Assembly (NCBI RefSeq): GCF_004053875.1
Contig: NZ_SBIP01000003.1
Location: 682,001-746,000 of the forward strand
Direction: 5' to 3'
DNA length: 64,000 nt
DNA from: Neorhizobium lilium
GTDB lineage: Bacteria > Pseudomonadota > Alphaproteobacteria > Rhizobiales > Rhizobiaceae
The notes below the pieces were generated by a model. That model worked only from the letters and a program-made list of their open reading frames with translations, searched no databases and was not told where the DNA came from. This document shows positions 37,330 through 46,508 of the stretch, in pieces; position 1 is the stretch's first letter, and every line of letters begins with the position of its first letter. The position numbers were made by a program, and so were the translations under genes.

Positions 37330-38061
37330 ATGTCCAACACCCTGAAAACCCGCGACTCCTTTATCCTCGATGGGGATATTGGCGAGATCGCCAAGCTCGG
37401 CACCCAGTTCGACGTCATACGCTTCATGAAGCGCGTCACCGATTTCTACGGCGCGCGCAGCTTCATGGTCCTCAACCTGCCGCCGACCACCTCCCGGGAA
37501 TTGTCCGCCAATACCATCATCACCAATTGGCCGGCTGAATTCATGTCGCTGTTCGATAAGGAAGGTCTGATGCAGACGAGCCTCGTCTTCAGCAGGCTGC
37601 GGCGCTCGACCACGCCCTTTGCTTTCGATATCGATGCCCTCAGCGCCGAACATGTCTTGCCGCAAGTGCGGGAAATATTCCTCCGGTTCGAAATCGTGCG
37701 TGGCGCTTATTTCCCGGTCCACGATATATCGGGCGCGCGGGGTGCCGTGTCCTGGGCGGGTCCGTCTGCCATGTTCACCCATCAGCAGATGATGGAGTTG
37801 ATGTATATTTCCGTTCACGTTTTCCAGCGCCTTGCGGAAATCCGCAACCTGGAGGTTCGTCCGACGGATGTGTTGAGCGAACGCGAGATCGATTGCCTCA
37901 ACTGGACATCGGCCGGCAAGACCAGCGCTGAGATCGCCGAGATTCTCGGGCTCTCGGAACACACGGTCAATCACTACCTCAATCGGGCAGCCCGAAAGCT
38001 CGACAGCGTCAACCGCACCCAGGCCGTTGCGAAGGCGCTACGGATGGGCTTCATCAAGTAA
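37330..38061 (+). CDS. LuxR-family regulator with autoinducer-like domain
   Basis: A 243-residue transcription regulator. Residues ~15-165 resemble the N-acyl-homoserine-lactone domain of LuxR/TraR proteins, and residues ~180-243 are a clear LuxR helix-turn-helix (LSEREIDCLNWTSAGKTSAE, then IAEILGLSEHTVNHYLNRAA). The ligand pocket is not canonical: after the conserved Trp (ITNWPAEF) the usual Tyr is Phe, and the Asp-Pro pair is replaced around EGLMQTS. It may respond to another ligand or none, as other orphan rhizobial LuxR proteins do. There is no luxI-type synthase in the window. Targets are unknown; neighbours are an SMP-30 gene upstream (divergent) and the putative small RNA and mrp downstream. 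Confidence 0.85.
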   Translation: MSNTLKTRDSFILDGDIGEIAKLGTQFDVIRFMKRVTDFYGARSFMVLNLPPTTSRELSANTIITNWPAEFMSLFDKEGLMQTSLVFSRLRRSTTPFAFDIDALSAEHVLPQVREIFLRFEIVRGAYFPVHDISGARGAVSWAGPSAMFTHQQMMELMYISVHVFQRLAEIRNLEVRPTDVLSEREIDCLNWTSAGKTSAEIAEILGLSEHTVNHYLNRAARKLDSVNRTQAVAKALRMGFIK

Positions 38062-38196
38062 TACAGCCTCAAAATTAGGCGGATCCATCAATAGCGCGCC
38101 GTAACACTGGCACTCTGATGAGCAGAGGGGCCAGCTTTATCTCTGCAAACGGCTGCAAATACTCCCATCCAGGTGGAGATGATCGAAAAACGCGAC

Positions 38197-38212
38197 TTGG
38201 CACACTTCCTGC
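38197..38212 (+). promoter_or_regulatory. Candidate sigma-54 (RpoN) promoter
   Basis: TTGGCACACTTCCTGC carries TGGCAC and CTGC with exactly 10 bases between the GG and the GC, the spacing required for -24/-12 promoters. One base (C for T before TGC) departs from consensus. A transcript would begin near 38224. Confidence 0.45.
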
Positions 38213-38223
38213 TTCTGGAAGAA

Positions 38224-38322
38224 CATGTCCAGAGGGGACTAAAAGCGTCCCAAGAGACGCGCCAAAGAAAAGCCGCCACTCCATGAGCGCCTGAAGGCTG
38301 CCATGAGGGTGGCGGCTTTATT
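38224..38322 (+). ncRNA. Putative small RNA upstream of mrp
   Basis: The 346-bp gap between the LuxR-type gene and mrp has no credible coding frame. It contains a sigma-54-like promoter (38197-38212), a short stem GGGAC-TAAAAGC-GTCCC near 38235-38251, and a strong hairpin followed by a T-rich stretch (38269-38322). Together these outline a transcript of about 100 bases ending before the mrp promoter. Alternatively the hairpin is only a terminator for the LuxR-type gene. This is inference from sequence layout; there is no homology I recognise. Confidence 0.35.
38269..38319. terminator. Strong hairpin terminator before mrp
   Basis: AAAGCCGCCAC pairs perfectly with GTGGCGGCTTT (11 bp), and inner CAT/ATG and GCC/GGC pairs extend the stem. 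TTTATTCTT follows on the plus strand. It ends transcription from the LuxR side or from the putative small RNA. Confidence 0.75.
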
Positions 38323-38327
38323 CTTGC

Positions 38328-38357
38328 TTGCTCCAGCACAATACAAGTTCCTATATA
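38328..38357 (+). promoter_or_regulatory. Predicted mrp promoter
   Basis: TTGCTC and TATATA with an 18-base spacer lie directly after the terminator hairpin. The start near 38364 leaves a 44-base leader before the mrp ATG. Confidence 0.5.
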
Positions 38358-38407
38358 CCGCGCAGAATGAGAGGCGTAGCCCACTGGCTCCGCCGAGGGA
38401 GCTTGGC

Positions 38408-39574
38408 ATGGCAGACGTCACGAAAGATCAGGTGATACAGGCTCTGACGAAGATCCGCGGGCCTGACCTGCAGGGCGACATCGTCTCGCTCGGCGTGGTC
38501 TCCGACGTGTTCATTTCCGACGGCAAAGTCTATTTTTCGCTGACCGTGCCTGCGGACCGCGCCACGGAACTGGAGCCTCTTCGGATCGCCGCCGAAAAGA
38601 CGGTCAAGTCCATCCCGGGCGTCAAGGGTGCGCTGGTCACACTGACAGCCGACAGAAAGGCGGGCACTGCGCCCGCGCCACGTCCTCAACCGCAAGCCCC
38701 AGCCAGCCACAGCCATAATCACAGCCCAGGTCACGCTCACCCGCATCCGCCGCAAGCGCAGGGGCGCGAGAAGATCGGCGTGCCCGGCATCGGCGCCATC
38801 ATCGCGGTCGCGTCGGGCAAGGGCGGCGTCGGCAAGTCCACCACAGCGGTCAATCTTGCGCTCGGCCTGCAGGCGAACGGGTTGCGTGTCGGCATTCTCG
38901 ATGCGGATATTTACGGCCCCTCCGTTCCGCGCCTCCTCAAGATCTCCGGACGTCCGCAGCAGATCGAAAACCGCATCATCAAGCCCATGGAGAATTACGG
39001 CCTGAAAGCCATGTCCATGGGGTTTCTGGTCGATGAGGAAACCGCGATGATCTGGCGCGGGCCGATGGTCCAATCCGCCCTGATACAGATGTTGCGGGAA
39101 GTGGCCTGGGGAGACCTGGACGTGCTGATCGTCGATATGCCGCCAGGCACCGGCGATGTGCAGCTGACCATGGCGCAGCAGGTTCCGCTGGCCGGCGCCG
39201 TCATCGTCTCCACGCCCCAGGATCTGGCGCTTATCGATGCCCGCAAGGGGATCGCCATGTTCCGCAAGGTCGAGGTGCCGCTGCTCGGCATCATCGAGAA
39301 TATGAGCTATTTCCTCGCACCCGACACCGGCACGCGCTACGATATCTTCGGCCATGGCGGTGCGCGAGACGAGGCGGCGCGGATTGGCGTCCCCTTCCTG
39401 GGCGAAGTGCCGCTCACGATCGATATCCGGGAACGGTCCGATGCCGGCACTCCCGTTGTCGTCTCGGATCCGGAAAGCCCGACGGCGCTCATCTACAGGG
39501 ATATGGCGGCAAAGCTTTGGGCCGAGCTCGGTGGCCGGGTAAAGCGCGAGGCCCCGGCGATCGTCTTCGATTGA
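38408..39574 (+). CDS. mrp: Mrp/ApbC-type iron-sulfur cluster carrier ATPase
   Basis: A 388-residue P-loop protein that carries Fe-S clusters to apo-proteins. Residues ~1-88 form the MIP18/PaaD-like domain (QVIQALTKIRGPDLQGDIVSLG shortened to ALTKIRGPDLQGDIVSLG). Residues ~98-118 are a His/Pro-rich linker (SHSHNHSPGHAHPHPP), unusual and possibly metal-binding. The ATPase domain begins with the deviant Walker A SGKGGVGKSTTAVN (near residue 137), then DADIYGPSVPRLL and DMPPGTGDVQLT. The C-terminal cluster-binding CxxC of many ApbC proteins is not seen. The ATG at 38408 gives the family N-terminus MADVTKDQV. Monocistronic by layout. Confidence 0.93.
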   Translation: MADVTKDQVIQALTKIRGPDLQGDIVSLGVVSDVFISDGKVYFSLTVPADRATELEPLRIAAEKTVKSIPGVKGALVTLTADRKAGTAPAPRPQPQAPASHSHNHSPGHAHPHPPQAQGREKIGVPGIGAIIAVASGKGGVGKSTTAVNLALGLQANGLRVGILDADIYGPSVPRLLKISGRPQQIENRIIKPMENYGLKAMSMGFLVDEETAMIWRGPMVQSALIQMLREVAWGDLDVLIVDMPPGTGDVQLTMAQQVPLAGAVIVSTPQDLALIDARKGIAMFRKVEVPLLGIIENMSYFLAPDTGTRYDIFGHGGARDEAARIGVPFLGEVPLTIDIRERSDAGTPVVVSDPESPTALIYRDMAAKLWAELGGRVKREAPAIVFD

Positions 39575-39859
39575 CGCTGGGACAAGCCATTTGGCTTTCC
39601 TTCGCCTTCGGGCATGAAATTCCCAAGCAAATCCAGCGACAACTTCAAGCCGCACAATAGATTTCGGCAAGCTTCTTGAATATCGCTGGCGCCGGGTCCA
39701 TGGTGCGGCGTCATTGGGGAATTCGATGCAGCGCTTGATTTTGGATATAGCTGCCTTTATAGGCGCGGGCCGCCGGGGGCAGTCTTGCGTGCGCGATAGC
39801 TCGCGAGCCATATGCCTTAGTCCCCTTCAAGGCCGATCCACTTCGGTCGGAGACCAAGA
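39575..39859. other. 285-bp gap between mrp and corA
   Basis: No gene is seen. The only structures are small GC-rich dyads (CGCG-ATAGCT-CGCG near 39793-39806). A corA promoter and any Mg-responsive leader should be here, but I could not identify either with confidence. Confidence 0.4.
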
Positions 39860-40831
39860 TTGATCAATGCCTATAGCGCCAATGGCTCGTTGAAGACGCT
39901 CGCGCCTGCTGACGCTTTGCGCCAACTTTCGCCGGATGTGGTCTGGATCGATCTTCTCGAACCGACCTCCCGTGAAGATTCCTATGTCGAAGGCCTTTTG
40001 GGCGTGCCGATCCCCACGCGCGAGGACATGAAAGATATAGAGCCTTCCAGCCGTCTTTATATAGAGGGAGGGTCGGTCTTCATGACTGCTTCGCTGGTCG
40101 CGGGTGCCGACGGCCCCAATCCGGGCTTGACGGATGTCGCCTTCATCCTGACCGGCAACCGTCTCGTAACCGTCCGCTATGCGAGCCCGAAGAGCTTCCG
40201 GTTGTTCATTGACGCCTTTGGGCGGGCGAATGAAACGATGGATCATGCCACGACGCTGCTGGCGAGGCTCCTCGAAACCATTGCCGATCGCACCGCCGAA
40301 ATCCTGGAACAGGCCGCCGACGGCATAGACAAGATGTCGACCGACATTTTCCTCAATCGCGGCAAGCGCCGCCCGCCACAGTTCCTCGAGGGCAAGCTGG
40401 CCGAGATCGCCCAGTTTCATCGTCTCGTCGGCAAGGTGCGTGATAGCTTGAACTCTCTGTCCCGGCTTCTGACCTTTCTCAGCAATACGCCGTCGATGTG
40501 CCAGAGCCAGACGGATGATACTCTGTGCCGCACCGTTGCCCATGACATCGAGACGCTTTCCGAACATGCGACATTCGTTGCCGGCAATATAGCCTTCCTG
40601 CTGGACGCCTCGCTGGGGCTGATCAATGTCGAGCAGAACGCAATTATCAAGATCTTTTCCATCGCATCGGTGGTGTTCTTGCCGCCGACCCTCGTCGCCT
40701 CCATCTATGGTATGAATTTCCAATTCATGCCCGAACTGGGATGGCAGCTTGGTTACCCGCTGGCCATTCTCGGCATGCTGTTGTCCGCCATCATCCCCTT
40801 TTTCTTTTTCCGTTGGAAAGGCTGGCTCTGA
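39860..40831 (+). CDS. corA: CorA-family magnesium/cobalt transporter
   Basis: A 323-residue inner-membrane channel for Mg2+ (also Co2+, Ni2+). The N-terminal ~260 residues form the cytoplasmic funnel. Two C-terminal membrane helices ([20 protein letters not shown] and the last ~25 residues) flank the selectivity signature YGMNF (near residue 286), and the chain ends with basic FFRWKGWL. The start is a TTG preceded by CGGAGA seven bases upstream; no in-frame ATG occurs nearby. kup begins 14 bases downstream, so Mg and K uptake genes may be co-transcribed. Confidence 0.93.
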   Translation: MINAYSANGSLKTLAPADALRQLSPDVVWIDLLEPTSREDSYVEGLLGVPIPTREDMKDIEPSSRLYIEGGSVFMTASLVAGADGPNPGLTDVAFILTGNRLVTVRYASPKSFRLFIDAFGRANETMDHATTLLARLLETIADRTAEILEQAADGIDKMSTDIFLNRGKRRPPQFLEGKLAEIAQFHRLVGKVRDSLNSLSRLLTFLSNTPSMCQSQTDDTLCRTVAHDIETLSEHATFVAGNIAFLLDASLGLINVEQNAIIKIFSIASVVFLPPTLVASIYGMNFQFMPELGWQLGYPLAILGMLLSAIIPFFFFRWKGWL

Positions 40832-40845
40832 AGCCAGATCCCCAT

Positions 40846-42747
40846 ATGGGTCATCCCGCTGAACATCACGCTGCAGAAAAGACGAAAGTTCAGGGCCTGT
40901 TTTCCCTGGCTCTCGGATCGGTCGGTGTCGTCTACGGCGACATCGGCACCAGCCCGCTGTATGCCTTTCGTGAAGCCCTGAAGCCGGTCGCGCGCGACGG
41001 CGTCACGGAAGCGGAAGTCATCGGCCTCATCTCGCTGATGATCTGGACGCTGACGATCATCGTCACCTTCAAATATGTCCTCTTCCTGCTGCGCGCAGAC
41101 AATGACGGCGAAGGCGGAACGCTGTCGTTGCTGGCACTTCTGACCAAGGGCGCAAGCGGCCAGCGGGCCATGCTGATGTTTCTGGGCCTCGTCGGCGCAG
41201 CGCTCTTTCTGGGCGACGCGATGATCACCCCGGCGCTGTCGGTGATGTCGGCCGTGGAAGGCCTGAAGCTGGTGGCGCCCTCCCTGCAAAGCGCGGTCCT
41301 GCCCGTGTCGGTCGGCATTTTGATTGCGCTCTTTGCCATCCAGTCCAAGGGCACCGGTCCGCTTGCCCGCTTCTTCGGACCCATCACTGCCGTGTGGTTC
41401 GTCGTGCTGGGTGCCGGAGGCGTCGCGCATCTCTTTGACGACCTCAGCATTCTGGCGGCCTTCAATCCCTGGTATGCGATCCAGTTCATGCTGCGCGAAG
41501 GTTTCGTCGGGATCGTCGTGCTCGGTGCGGTCTTCCTGACCGTTACCGGCGCAGAAGCACTTTACGCCGATCTCGGCCATTTCGGCCGCCGCCCCATCCA
41601 GTGGGCATGGTTCACGCTGGTCTTCCCAGCGCTGACCCTCAACTATCTCGGTCAGGGCGCGCTGGTGCTGAAGCGTCCGGAAGCCATGTCCGATCCCTTC
41701 TACCTCATGTTTCCGGAATGGGCGCTGCTGCCCATGGTTATCCTCGCTACCGCAGCGACCATCATCGCCAGCCAGGCGGTGATTACCGGTGCCTTCTCGC
41801 TGGTGCGTCAGGCGATCCATCTCGGCTACCTGCCGCGCATGCAGATCCTGTTTACATCCGAAACCAATACCGGGCAGATCTTCCTGCCGAGCGTCAACAC
41901 CGTGCTGCTGGTGGGTGTCATCGCGCTCGTCCTCGGCTTCGAAAGCTCGGATGCGCTGGCGACAGCCTACGGCATCTCCGTGACCGGCGCCATGGTGGTG
42001 ACCACGCTGATGGCCTTCGAATTCGTCCGGATCAGATGGCGCTGGCCGCAAAGTCTAGCCATCGCAGCCCTTGCACCGCTGCTGGCGCTCGAAGTCGTCT
42101 TCCTGGGCGCCAACCTGCTGAAGATCCACGACGGCGGCTGGGTGCCGGTGATGATGGCGATCATCTTCACCATCGTCATGTGGACCTGGCGCCGAGGTGC
42201 GGGCATCCTGTTCGAGAAGACCCGCCGGATCGACGTGCCGCTTGGCACCTTCATTCCCATGGTGGAAAAGAAGAGCGACCACGCGCCCGTGTCCGTACCG
42301 GGTATCGCCATCTTCCTGACCGGCGATCCGGAAACGGCGCCGGCAGCGCTTCTCCACAACATCAAGCACAACCACGTCCTGCACGAGAAGAACGTGATCC
42401 TGACGATCACCACGGTCAACAAGCCGCGCGTGTCGCTGGAGCAGCGCTTCCGTATCGAAAAGATCTCCGACCGCTTCACGGTGATCGAGCTGCGCTTCGG
42501 CTTCATGCAGTCGCACAACGTCTCGCAGGCGCTGGCCTATCTGCGCAAGACCGGCTTCAAGTTCGACATCATGTCCACCTCCTTCTATCTCGGGCGGCGC
42601 AAGCTCGTTCCGGATGCGGCCTCGGGCATGCCCATGTGGCAGGACAAGCTGTTCATCGCCATGGCCAATGCCGCGACCGATCCGTCGGACTATTTCCACT
42701 TGCCTGCCAATCGGGTCGTGGAACTGGGGTCGCATGTCATCATCTGA
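40846..42747 (+). CDS. kup: Kup-type low-affinity potassium transporter
   Basis: A 633-residue K+ uptake protein, probably K+/H+ symport. [20 protein letters not shown] (near residues 18-37) is the Kup family signature. About twelve hydrophobic segments run to residue ~450, including [18 protein letters not shown] and GQGALVL, then a C-terminal cytoplasmic domain of about 170 residues ([20 protein letters not shown]). The ATG at 40846 is the first after corA and gives [17 protein letters not shown]; the Shine-Dalgarno is weak, suggesting translation coupled to corA. Many rhizobia carry more than one kup. Confidence 0.94.
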   Translation: MGHPAEHHAAEKTKVQGLFSLALGSVGVVYGDIGTSPLYAFREALKPVARDGVTEAEVIGLISLMIWTLTIIVTFKYVLFLLRADNDGEGGTLSLLALLTKGASGQRAMLMFLGLVGAALFLGDAMITPALSVMSAVEGLKLVAPSLQSAVLPVSVGILIALFAIQSKGTGPLARFFGPITAVWFVVLGAGGVAHLFDDLSILAAFNPWYAIQFMLREGFVGIVVLGAVFLTVTGAEALYADLGHFGRRPIQWAWFTLVFPALTLNYLGQGALVLKRPEAMSDPFYLMFPEWALLPMVILATAATIIASQAVITGAFSLVRQAIHLGYLPRMQILFTSETNTGQIFLPSVNTVLLVGVIALVLGFESSDALATAYGISVTGAMVVTTLMAFEFVRIRWRWPQSLAIAALAPLLALEVVFLGANLLKIHDGGWVPVMMAIIFTIVMWTWRRGAGILFEKTRRIDVPLGTFIPMVEKKSDHAPVSVPGIAIFLTGDPETAPAALLHNIKHNHVLHEKNVILTITTVNKPRVSLEQRFRIEKISDRFTVIELRFGFMQSHNVSQALAYLRKTGFKFDIMSTSFYLGRRKLVPDAASGMPMWQDKLFIAMANAATDPSDYFHLPANRVVELGSHVII

Positions 42748-42905
42748 GGGCGGAGGGTCTCCGCTTGGCCCCCCGCCGCGCTGACGTTTATGTGAATATG
42801 CTGAAATAGAGTGCCGCACGGGCCGTTCAGCATGGCTGCGTTAACCGCTCATCAAGGTTAATGATTCATCTTCACCGGGTCGATTTGCCCTGTGGAGTAA
42901 CCAGT

Positions 42906-44078
42906 TTGCGTACGAAGCGTCTTGTGCGCCGCAAGTCCTCGTCCCGCTGGGATGGATGGATTTCCCCGGCTGTTTTCGGCCTGGCCTCCTGGCTGATATT
43001 CCCCTCCGTGCCGGCCCAGGGCGATCTCGCCGATCTCTTTACCGGCCTTGGCAGCGGCACAGAGCAGTGGCGCATGGTGCTGACCAACTCGCCAGCCGGC
43101 TCCATCCATACCGCCTCCCTGTCTTTCCCGGGCGGGGGAGGAGCCTTTGGCAGCGATGCGGGCGTTGCGCTTCCCGATGGCCGCAAGCTCGCGCTGTCCG
43201 GTGAAGACAAGCCGCAGGACGGGACGCCGGACGAAGACCGCGTCACCCGCACGAACAAGAAGGGCCGTATCGTCGCGGTCGAGCGCATGCAGCCGCCCAA
43301 GGCATTTTCCGCCGGTTCTGTTTTGCAGCGGTCGAGCGCGCTCACCGCGCCTGCCGAACAGCGCGAGGACATGACCGCCTTCGTCAAGGCCGGCCAGGAC
43401 GAGCAGCCGGTGGAACTGGCCGCCTTCTACTTCCGCAAGGACGAGGCGGAGCCGGGCACCGAACTGCCGCCGGTGATTGCGAGCCTCGTCACCAATAATC
43501 AGGCCGATGTGCTGGCGACCGCCTATGCGTCCGCAAGGCCGGATTTTTCCAAGGACTCGCCCTTCGATGCCATCCTTAAGGACAAGCCGAAGGCCGGTCG
43601 GTTCATTCCGCCGATCGGCCCGGAGGACCACGCCTGGGCGGCCTCGCCCCTGCCGCCGCTGGTGTTTTCTGCGCAGGAACAGCAATGCCTCTCGTCCGGC
43701 ATCTATTTTGAGGCGCGGGGCGAATCGGTCAAGGGACAGGCCGCCGTGGCGCAGGTCATACTCAACCGCGTCCGCAATCCGTCCTACCCTAAGACCATCT
43801 GTGACGTCGTCTACCAGAACGAAGACTGGCGCAACCGCTGCCAGTTCTCCTTCGCCTGCGACAATATTCAGGATCGCATCCGCTCCCAGGAGCACTGGGA
43901 CATGGCGCGCGAAGTGGCCATGGCCGTAACCGCCGGCAAGATCTGGCTTCCGGAAGTGGGCTCTGCCACGCACTACCACGCCGTCTATGTCCGGCCGGCC
44001 TGGGCGAAGACCATGAAGAAGGTCGGCCGCATCGGCCTGCACGTCTTCTACCGTACCTATGGTGGTGGTTGGAGCTGA
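42906..44078 (+). CDS. SleB-type cell wall hydrolase
   Basis: A 390-residue protein with an N-terminal basic stretch (RTKRLVRRKSSSRW) followed by a hydrophobic segment ending FPSVPAQG, probably a signal or anchor. The middle ~230 residues are low-complexity. The C-terminal ~130 residues are the SleB/CwlJ hydrolase domain: CLSSGIYFEARGESVKGQAA shortened to YFEARGESVKGQAA, VAQVILNRVRNPSYPKTICD, CQFSFACDN and HYHAVYVRPAWA. The Glu in YFEARGE is the expected catalytic residue. It should cut peptidoglycan in the periplasm. TTG 42906 has GGAG eight bases upstream; ATG 42861 would add 15 residues and cannot be excluded. Confidence 0.85.
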   Translation: MRTKRLVRRKSSSRWDGWISPAVFGLASWLIFPSVPAQGDLADLFTGLGSGTEQWRMVLTNSPAGSIHTASLSFPGGGGAFGSDAGVALPDGRKLALSGEDKPQDGTPDEDRVTRTNKKGRIVAVERMQPPKAFSAGSVLQRSSALTAPAEQREDMTAFVKAGQDEQPVELAAFYFRKDEAEPGTELPPVIASLVTNNQADVLATAYASARPDFSKDSPFDAILKDKPKAGRFIPPIGPEDHAWAASPLPPLVFSAQEQQCLSSGIYFEARGESVKGQAAVAQVILNRVRNPSYPKTICDVVYQNEDWRNRCQFSFACDNIQDRIRSQEHWDMAREVAMAVTAGKIWLPEVGSATHYHAVYVRPAWAKTMKKVGRIGLHVFYRTYGGGWS

Positions 44079-44195
44079 AGCCCGCCGGAAAGCCGGCCCG
44101 ATTCCCGCGTAAGTTTTGCGCTATCGGCCGGCGCCCACTTCTAACCGATTGAAAAATGTGTGTTAATTTCCTCTGAATGAACCATGCGCGATGCC

Positions 44196-44224
44196 TTGAC
44201 TATAAGGGCTCTCAAAACTATGTT
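44196..44224 (+). promoter_or_regulatory. Predicted promoter of the Fo ATP synthase operon
   Basis: TTGACT (in the favoured context CTTGAC) and TATGTT are 17 bases apart, about 100 bases upstream of atpI. Nothing else is seen in 44079-44325 except a weak GCCGG/CCGGC stem after the hydrolase gene. Confidence 0.65.
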
Positions 44225-44325
44225 GCGCGCGACTTGAAAACCGGGCGGAAGGCGCGAAATCCCTCGCTGGCTGCGTTGAAGCGGCTAGCCGGCACCGAAG
44301 GGGAAGGCCGAGGGGGAGGACGCAA

Positions 44326-44691
44326 ATGACGGACAACCGGGAAGATGGTCTGGAAGAGCGCCGCAAGCGCCTGTCTGCCGACTTGGCGGCAAGGCGCGTG
44401 GAGGACGCGGCAGAGGCGAAGAGGGACGCGCAATCTGAAGAAAGCCGAAGGGGCGTGGCCTTGGGCTTCAAGATTTCCTCCGAGTTCATTGCCGCGGTCG
44501 CAGTGGGTGCGGTTCTGGGCTATCTGCTAGGGCTTGTATGGCCGGCCTCAAAGCCGTGGGGGTTGATCATCTTTCTCCTGCTTGGTTTCTGTGCCGGGGT
44601 TCTGAACGTCCTTCGGGCCGTCGGCATGGTGGCAGCGCCGCCCAGCCTGACGGGCGAAACGAATAAGAATGGGAAAAAGGACGGCCGTTAA
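44326..44691 (+). CDS. atpI: ATP synthase assembly protein AtpI
   Basis: A 121-residue membrane protein, first gene of the Fo operon. A charged N-terminus (MTDNREDGLEERRKRLSADL) precedes two membrane helices (around GFKISSEFIAAVAVGAVLGY and PWGLIIFLLLGFCAGVLNVL). AtpI helps assemble the c-ring and may aid Mg2+ supply. This longer, charged form matches the AtpI/AtpQ-type proteins of alphaproteobacteria. Position before atpB supports the call. Confidence 0.9.
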   Translation: MTDNREDGLEERRKRLSADLAARRVEDAAEAKRDAQSEESRRGVALGFKISSEFIAAVAVGAVLGYLLGLVWPASKPWGLIIFLLLGFCAGVLNVLRAVGMVAAPPSLTGETNKNGKKDGR

Positions 44692-44747
44692 GCCGTTCTC
44701 CTGAAGTGATTGGTGTCGCCGAGGCGGCGAAGGATAAGAGGTAGACG

Positions 44748-45500
44748 GTGGCAAACGATCCGATCCATCAGTTTCAGATCAGCAAGATCGTTCCGATCGA
44801 AATCGGCGGCCTCGATTTCTCTTTCACCAACGCATCGCTGTTCATGGTCGCCACGGTGGCTTGTGCCGCCGGCTTCCTCTATTTCGCGACCTCGCAGCGC
44901 AGTCTGATACCCGGCCGCGGCCAGTCCGTCGCCGAAATGTCTTATGAATTCATTGCCAACATGCTGCGCGAAGGCGCCGGCAGCGGCGGCATGAAATTCT
45001 TCCCGCTCGTCTTTTCGCTGTTCATGTTCGTGCTGACCGCGAACCTGCTCGGCATGTTCCCCTATTTCTATACGATCACCAGCCAGATCATCGTAACCTT
45101 CGCGCTTGCGGTTCTGGTGATCGGCACGGTTCTCGTCTACGGTTTCTACAAGCATGGCCTGCACTTCCTGCAGCTGTTCGTGCCGAGCGGCGTTCCGGGC
45201 GCGCTTCTGCCGCTGGTCGTCACCATCGAAATCATCTCCTTCCTGTCCCGTCCGGTCTCGTTGTCGGTTCGTCTTTTCGCGAACATGCTGGCCGGTCACA
45301 TCACGCTCAAGGTGTTCGCGGGCTTCGTTGCCTCGCTTGGAGCCCTTGGCGCGCTCGGCATTGGCGGCGCAGTCCTGCCACTACTCATGACGGTCGCCCT
45401 GACCGGTCTCGAATTCCTCGTCGCCTTCCTCCAGGCCTATGTCTTTGCGGTGCTGACTTGCATGTACCTCAATGATGCAGTCCATCCCGGCGGGCACTAA
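44748..45500 (+). CDS. atpB: ATP synthase Fo subunit a
   Basis: A 250-residue membrane subunit forming the proton half-channels. The start is GTG ([20 protein letters not shown]) with AAGAGG upstream. The essential Arg is in [20 protein letters not shown] (near residue 183), and the other conserved stretches are [13 protein letters not shown] and [20 protein letters not shown]. Second gene of the Fo operon. Confidence 0.97.
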   Translation: MANDPIHQFQISKIVPIEIGGLDFSFTNASLFMVATVACAAGFLYFATSQRSLIPGRGQSVAEMSYEFIANMLREGAGSGGMKFFPLVFSLFMFVLTANLLGMFPYFYTITSQIIVTFALAVLVIGTVLVYGFYKHGLHFLQLFVPSGVPGALLPLVVTIEIISFLSRPVSLSVRLFANMLAGHITLKVFAGFVASLGALGALGIGGAVLPLLMTVALTGLEFLVAFLQAYVFAVLTCMYLNDAVHPGGH

Positions 45501-45567
45501 GGATAACCACATTGGCGTCCTGAGGCGTCAGTCATCAGCCGCAACAACCATTTCGAAGGAGTTTCTC

Positions 45568-45795
45568 ATGGAAGCGGAAGCAGCAAAGTACATCGGTGCA
45601 GGCCTGGCTTGCTTTGGCATGGCCGGCACGGCTCTGGGCCTTGGCAATATCTTCGGCAGCTACCTGTCGGGCGCTCTGCGCAACCCGTCTGCCGCTGACA
45701 GCCAGTTCGGCCGTCTGGTATTCGGTTTCGCCGTTACGGAAGCTCTGGGCATCTTCTCGCTGCTCATCGCGCTCCTGCTGCTTTACGCAGTCTGA
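45568..45795 (+). CDS. atpE: ATP synthase Fo subunit c
   Basis: A 75-residue hairpin of two membrane helices that forms the proton-driven ring. Helix 1 contains GAGLACFGMAGTALGLGNIF, the polar loop is RNPSAADSQ, and helix 2 carries the ion-binding Glu in FAVTEALGIF (near residue 58). The Shine-Dalgarno AAGGAG lies before the ATG. The strong site fits the high copy number needed for this subunit. Confidence 0.97.
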   Translation: MEAEAAKYIGAGLACFGMAGTALGLGNIFGSYLSGALRNPSAADSQFGRLVFGFAVTEALGIFSLLIALLLLYAV

Positions 45796-45871
45796 GCCAT
45801 AACCGGCATCGGGATCACGGCGTCCTCAAGGGCGTCGTGATCTTTCGTATTGAATACACCTGGAGGTGATG

Positions 45872-46504
45872 ATGTTGGTGACCTCGGCATATGCGCAGAC
45901 CGCGCCGGCCGCTCCTGAGACTCCTGCAGCACCGGCAGGAGATTCGCATGCCGCGCCGGCAGGCGAAACGCATACCGAAACCGGCGCCGCCCATGGCGCA
46001 GAGCATGGTGGTACGTTCCCGCCCTTCGACGCGACTTATTATCCGTCGATGCTGCTTTGGCTCGTCATCACCTTCGGTCTCTTCTACATCCTCATCAAGA
46101 ACGTCATCGTTCCCCGCGTTGGCGGCATTATCGAGAACCGTCAGAGCCGTATCGCTCAGGATCTCGACGAAGCCGGCCGCCTGAAGGCGGAAGCCGACGC
46201 TGCCGTGGCTACCTATGAACGCGAGCTGGCTGCGGCTCGGGCAAAGTCCCACACCATTGCCGAGACCGCTCGCGAAGCTGCCAAGGCGAAGGCCGTTGCG
46301 GATCGCAATGCCATCGAAGCAGAACTTGCTGCGAAGCTTGCCTCTGCCGAAAGCCGCATCGGCGAGATCAAGGCCCAGGCGTTTGCAGAGGTCGGCCAGA
46401 TCGCCGAAGAAACTGCATCGTCGATCGTCGATCTTCTGATCGGCGGCAAGGCAACCAACGACGACATCAAGGCTGCAGTCGCGGCCGCGAAGACGGGAGC
46501 CTGA
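45872..46504 (+). CDS. atpF2: ATP synthase Fo subunit b'
   Basis: A 210-residue peripheral stalk subunit. An Ala/Pro/His-rich N-terminal part (residues ~8-48) precedes the membrane helix ([20 protein letters not shown]), then a long charged coiled coil to the end. Rhizobia and photosynthetic bacteria carry two diverged b subunits; this is the longer b' form. The ATG at 45872 is five bases after TGGAGG; ATG 45869 and GTG 45866 are less well spaced. Next is atpF, four bases after the stop. Confidence 0.93.
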   Translation: MLVTSAYAQTAPAAPETPAAPAGDSHAAPAGETHTETGAAHGAEHGGTFPPFDATYYPSMLLWLVITFGLFYILIKNVIVPRVGGIIENRQSRIAQDLDEAGRLKAEADAAVATYERELAAARAKSHTIAETAREAAKAKAVADRNAIEAELAAKLASAESRIGEIKAQAFAEVGQIAEETASSIVDLLIGGKATNDDIKAAVAAAKTGA

Positions 46505-46508
46505 TCCC

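Noticed and set aside
40753..42051. A long minus-strand frame opposite kup
   Set aside because: Very His/Gln/Asp-rich and without hydrophobic segments or motifs; it mirrors the hydrophobic codons of the transporter.
42826..42864. Two TTAA half-sites upstream of the SleB-type gene considered as a CtrA box
   Set aside because: The spacing is 13 bases, not 7.
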